The notes beneath the pieces were generated by a model, which had not been told where the DNA came from, did no database searches, and worked only from the letters and a program-made list of their open reading frames with translations. 64,000 bases of DNA from Mucilaginibacter sp. SMC90 (GTDB lineage: Bacteria; Bacteroidota; Bacteroidia; Sphingobacteriales; Sphingobacteriaceae), in contig NZ_CP094527.1 in NCBI RefSeq assembly GCF_022811725.1, positions 2,480,001 to 2,544,000 on the forward strand, written 5' to 3'. A program made the position numbers and the translations under genes. Position 1 is the first letter of the stretch. Each line of letters opens with the position of its first letter. This document shows, piece after piece, positions 60,648-64,000 of this stretch.

Positions 60648-63600
60648 CTACTGTTTGATGAATTTTTTATATCCTATAACTGTATTGTCTTTACTGCTAA
60701 CAACCTGCATAATGTAAGTGCCCGGTACAAATGAGGCTACATTGTTTTGCCAGTTGGGTTGCGATGATGTAGCTGTGGCCATTACCTTACCTTCGCTGTT
60801 GGTGATATTTATTTTGTACTTAAAGGTATTTCCATCACCGATTTTCATTTCGGTGTGAATTACATCGATAGCAGGGTTGGGATACAGGTTCATAACGCTG
60901 CTTATGGTGTTTTCTGGTTTGTTGGTAAACATTACGGGAGCAATTTTTGAATAGATGAAATCGCCATTTAAGTCAACCTGTTTTAAACGGTATTGGTTTA
61001 AGCCCTGTGCGGGTGTTTGGTCATTGAGCGAATAGTTTTTTGCCCCGCTTGAATAAAGTGTGCCTATTGGGTTGAATGTTTTACCATTGTCTGTACTCCG
61101 CTCAACAATATAGGTTGTGTAGTTGGCTTCATTTTCTGCAAGCCAGCTAATTTGGGCGCTGCTGTTTATTTTCTTAGCGTCAAAACTAAGTAAATGCACC
61201 ATGAGGGCCTGATTTTGACGCAATACCAGTTGAAGTCTGTCCGGGCCAAAAGTAGCACTGTTGCTTTTATCTATAGTAAAATCGTATTCAGGATGAGCCT
61301 TGATATTCACCGAGTCTTTTGAAAAATTGTCCTTTAGCCAAACCTCGTACAAATCAGGAAGGTTATTTAAGTCGGTTAGTTTTAATTGGTATGGGCCGGT
61401 TGCTGTTGCATCAGCAAACAGGCGGATGGTTTCGTCGGTTTTGCCCGGCAGGGGACGGCGATTGATCGAAACCTGCACGCTATCGCTCGATAATACTGAA
61501 AGGCTTTCAAGGGCACCGCTGCCACCCAGGTCTTCGGTATCTTTATCTTTATCAAAAGCAGGCGAAACATCTTTAACAAGTACTATTGCTACACCATCCT
61601 GGTTTAATGAATCTTTAATCAGCTGCAATCGCATCAGTGGCCCCGGCCCTGTAAATTGATTGTTTTGAGGTTCTGCAGCAGCAAAACTGCTTTGTTTGCT
61701 GCTTGCCATTGCTAATGGCAAATTTCCCTGGGGGGCGCTAAGCACCTTAAGCAGCGTTGTTGATACCGGGGGTTGGGTATTTGTTTTAGCCGATTCCCTG
61801 AAAATCAGGCTTTGACCGGTTCCCGTAGCCCTGATAAAAAAGCCCTGTCCACTGGCTATCATATTACTGGCTGCCCCGTTGCTAATGCTTTGAATACCCG
61901 GATTAATTCTTGTTGTGGTATCCGCAGCTGAAGTTATTTGACTGGCATTTTGCTGGTAACTTTCATATTGTTTGTTTGTTGGATTGTAAACCCACATAGA
62001 CAAGACAGGCGGCACGTTGGCGGCCACAGCAGTGTAGATCTGCGCTTTTTGACCCGAAATATAAATGGACGAAGACGGATCGGCATTTCCGCCGGATACT
62101 CCTTTACGATTAAGTTTTTCAAAATTAATAGTACTTGCGTAAGGGTTACCTACAAGATTATAGCCTTGTACCCTGCTGCCGATTGTATTGGTATATAATA
62201 ATGAGCTTGACCCGTTATACCAGTGTTTAAATGTGATATTTCCCTGGTTTAAAGATCCTGTACCGGTAAAGGTGGTATTTTCGGGCACGTGCGCTACTAC
62301 TGTTGCCTGGGCTATGGTTGTTGATCTGTCGCCCCTGAAAAAAAAGAGGAATCCGTTGCCCGCGTATAAAGTAAAAGTTCCGGATTCGTTATCAAATGAA
62401 TAGGGTGATGAGATAATGCTGTTTACCCCCCTGTAATTGCCGGTTGTGAAACTTGTATTTGACCGTGCTGTATTTTCCCTAAAAAAATATATAGTAGGGT
62501 TATTTGCATTGGGCGAAGGGTCAAAGCCGCCAGCCGCCATAGTAGTGCCCGTTACATATGAATTAGCTTTGAGGTAGGCCAGCGTAAATGCACCGGACCC
62601 GTTGTTTACCGGCGATGTAAGCAACCTGTACCCACGGCGGCTTGCACCCCCGTTAATATAGCGCTGTGCATTTACATTGCCGGTAATGGCTGTACCCGGC
62701 GGAACGCTTGCTACAGTGGCCGAGCCCGATGCGTCAGAAATTAAAGTGAGTATGCCTCCGGTGGCCAGCGTTGCTGTACCTCCCATAGTTAATATACCTA
62801 ATGATGATACGGAGAATTTACCGGTGCCCGACATTGTTTTGGTACCGCTGTTCTGAACAAAAACATTTTTAAAAACAACGCCGTTACCGCTGTCTGACGC
62901 TGTGTCTTTAAGGGACTGGGTTGTGCCTTTGAATATAACATTAGGGTTATTTGTTACAGCGTCAACTTTGCCTAAAACCGAGGTCCAGTCGCCATACACG
63001 GTCAGGTCGCCGGAGTTGATTGATTTTGTAGCTGACGACGAAAATTTTATGTTTTGGCAAACTGTTGGGATCGTATCCAGTTGCGTGGTGGTTTTACTGT
63101 ATACCGTTTGCGAGGTGGGGGTAGTACCCCCATAGGCATATTCTACAGTGCAAATACCTGTCCCTGTTCCTGTATTATGGTAAAAATCAATTGAACCATC
63201 GTTGCTGCCCGGTTTAATTGGTGTGGCATTTGTTAACTTAAGAGTTGGGTTAAGTGCTGAGCCGGAAGGCACATCGACATATATATTGGCCGTAGCACCG
63301 GTTCCAAGCGTTAGGGAAATACCTGTTGGTGAAACCGAGGTATTAGTATATAGCTGCCCACCAACGGTTGTTGTGCCGCCACGCACGTAAAAAGCGGAGT
63401 TATTAATTTGGAGAAGATTTATTCCTAAAACAGCGCTTGTAGTTCCGTAGACACTTACATCGCCCGATATCTGTAAATTATTAACCGTAGATATTAATGA
63501 TGTTTGGTTAACTGTAATTGCTCCAACGCTTAAAAAGCTGGTATTGCCAACCTGCAACGATGAGCAAGTTATAGTACCGGTACCCGTAATGGTATTAACA

Positions 63601-63959
63601 ACAGAACCAAGACCAAGCAGCGTTACTACAGGTGGATTTTGGGCGATTAACCCTGCACCTGTTCCTGTACCTGATACCGTCAGGGTTCCGTTAACTGTAA
63701 GTGAGAGTCCACTTGTTGCATTAAAGGTGACCGACTTACATACGGCTGCGGTTCCGCTTGCAATTATTGGTTGAGATGAATTTAATAAAGCGAGGTTAAT
63801 TACAACATCTTCACTTGCCGTTGGAAAATGGCCTAAGCTCCAATTGCTGTTATTGATCCAGCTTGTTGTTCCTCCAATGAGTGGAGGGTTCCAGATATTT
63901 TGCGCTGATGCCGCATAACTAAGAAATAAAAATAAAATCAATAAGATTGTATTTTTCAT
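60648..63959 (-). CDS. Large secreted protein with T9SS type A sorting domain
   Basis: Protein of 1103 residues with a signal peptide (ILLILFLFLSYAASAQ). The first 400 residues are Ser/Thr/Gly-rich beta-strand repeats (VTFNATSGLSLTVNGTLTV) of the kind that form parallel-beta or beta-helix folds. A middle region (RYINGGASRRGYRLLTSPVN) occurs in many Bacteroidota surface proteins. The C-terminal 80 residues (MNLYPNPAIDVIHTEMKIGD ... GTYIMQVVSSKD) are the type IX sorting domain, which directs export through the outer membrane. No catalytic motif is seen, so an adhesin or structural role is plausible. It ends 13 bases from the convergent NlpC gene. Confidence 0.88.
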   Translation of the reverse strand: MKNTILLILFLFLSYAASAQNIWNPPLIGGTTSWINNSNWSLGHFPTASEDVVINLALLNSSQPIIASGTAAVCKSVTFNATSGLSLTVNGTLTVSGTGTGAGLIAQNPPVVTLLGLGSVVNTITGTGTITCSSLQVGNTSFLSVGAITVNQTSLISTVNNLQISGDVSVYGTTSAVLGINLLQINNSAFYVRGGTTTVGGQLYTNTSVSPTGISLTLGTGATANIYVDVPSGSALNPTLKLTNATPIKPGSNDGSIDFYHNTGTGTGICTVEYAYGGTTPTSQTVYSKTTTQLDTIPTVCQNIKFSSSATKSINSGDLTVYGDWTSVLGKVDAVTNNPNVIFKGTTQSLKDTASDSGNGVVFKNVFVQNSGTKTMSGTGKFSVSSLGILTMGGTATLATGGILTLISDASGSATVASVPPGTAITGNVNAQRYINGGASRRGYRLLTSPVNNGSGAFTLAYLKANSYVTGTTMAAGGFDPSPNANNPTIYFFRENTARSNTSFTTGNYRGVNSIISSPYSFDNESGTFTLYAGNGFLFFFRGDRSTTIAQATVVAHVPENTTFTGTGSLNQGNITFKHWYNGSSSLLYTNTIGSRVQGYNLVGNPYASTINFEKLNRKGVSGGNADPSSSIYISGQKAQIYTAVAANVPPVLSMWVYNPTNKQYESYQQNASQITSAADTTTRINPGIQSISNGAASNMIASGQGFFIRATGTGQSLIFRESAKTNTQPPVSTTLLKVLSAPQGNLPLAMASSKQSSFAAAEPQNNQFTGPGPLMRLQLIKDSLNQDGVAIVLVKDVSPAFDKDKDTEDLGGSGALESLSVLSSDSVQVSINRRPLPGKTDETIRLFADATATGPYQLKLTDLNNLPDLYEVWLKDNFSKDSVNIKAHPEYDFTIDKSNSATFGPDRLQLVLRQNQALMVHLLSFDAKKINSSAQISWLAENEANYTTYIVERSTDNGKTFNPIGTLYSSGAKNYSLNDQTPAQGLNQYRLKQVDLNGDFIYSKIAPVMFTNKPENTISSVMNLYPNPAIDVIHTEMKIGDGNTFKYKINITNSEGKVMATATSSQPNWQNNVASFVPGTYIMQVVSSKDNTVIGYKKFIKQ

Positions 63960-64000
63960 AAATATACAATTTTGATACTATTTTTTATATTCTTAAAAGC
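63960..64000. other. Start of the upstream region of the T9SS gene
   Basis: The last 41 bases are AT-rich non-coding sequence upstream of the minus-strand T9SS gene. No promoter match is visible within them. Confidence 0.4.

Overview
The window reads as chromosomal DNA of a Bacteroidota bacterium, most likely a Sphingobacteriaceae member close to Mucilaginibacter or Pedobacter. The grounds are a fused SecDF, a Rho with a long acidic N-terminal insertion, a type IX secretion (T9SS) sorting domain, a BlaI/M56-TonB pair, a Tgt without the usual zinc cysteines, split heptose genes (rfaE1/rfaE2), and promoter-like TAnnTTTG boxes in place of E. coli -10 boxes. I see no rRNA, tRNA, CRISPR array, prophage or intact insertion sequence. 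Species-level identity is inference.

Layout. 1-5.4 kb: partial inositol-phosphate phosphatase, EncFtn-like ferritin, SGNH hydrolase, esterase, macro-domain protein, Crp-type regulator, secreted alpha/beta hydrolase. 5.4-19.2 kb: accessory and metabolic genes (Kelch protein, GH3 glucosidase, sterol-desaturase-like hydroxylase, AraC regulator before AhpD-like and PNPOx-like genes, VOC protein, ROK regulator). 19.3-35.8 kb: mostly housekeeping genes (HMG-CoA lyase-like, NDH-2, SecDF, FolA, ThyA, IspE, LptF/G-type permease, Tgt, and an overlapping GT2-ECF sigma-RsmG operon) around a 1 kb gene-free AT-rich gap at 29.0-30.0 kb. 36.0-46.4 kb: BlaI/M56-TonB module with three operator-like dyads, DprA, SixA, a barrel protein, a heptose/LPS operon and PolX. 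46.5-64 kb: ankyrin protein, SppA, FolK, Hpt protein, PurS, PssA, Rho, PyrF, DnaJ/GrpE, FtsE-like ATPase, LuxC-type acyl-CoA reductase, ferredoxin, NlpC/P60 hydrolase and a large T9SS cargo protein.

The least explained content lies between genes. At least four palindrome families occur at gene ends. One, with CGTCATTGCGAGG arms, has four good copies in two size classes (94 and 82 bp), and its variable arm base changes together with its partner in the other arm. A different class consists of degenerate word repeats (GTTCATTAGTTCATTGG, GGTGAAAGGCGAAAGG, AATTAGTGAATTAG, AGTCTGTAGTC) that fill several gaps, are often arranged as inverted pairs and often begin directly at a stop or start codon. 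These are the best candidates for something undescribed. The protein-coding content is otherwise largely conventional for the phylum.
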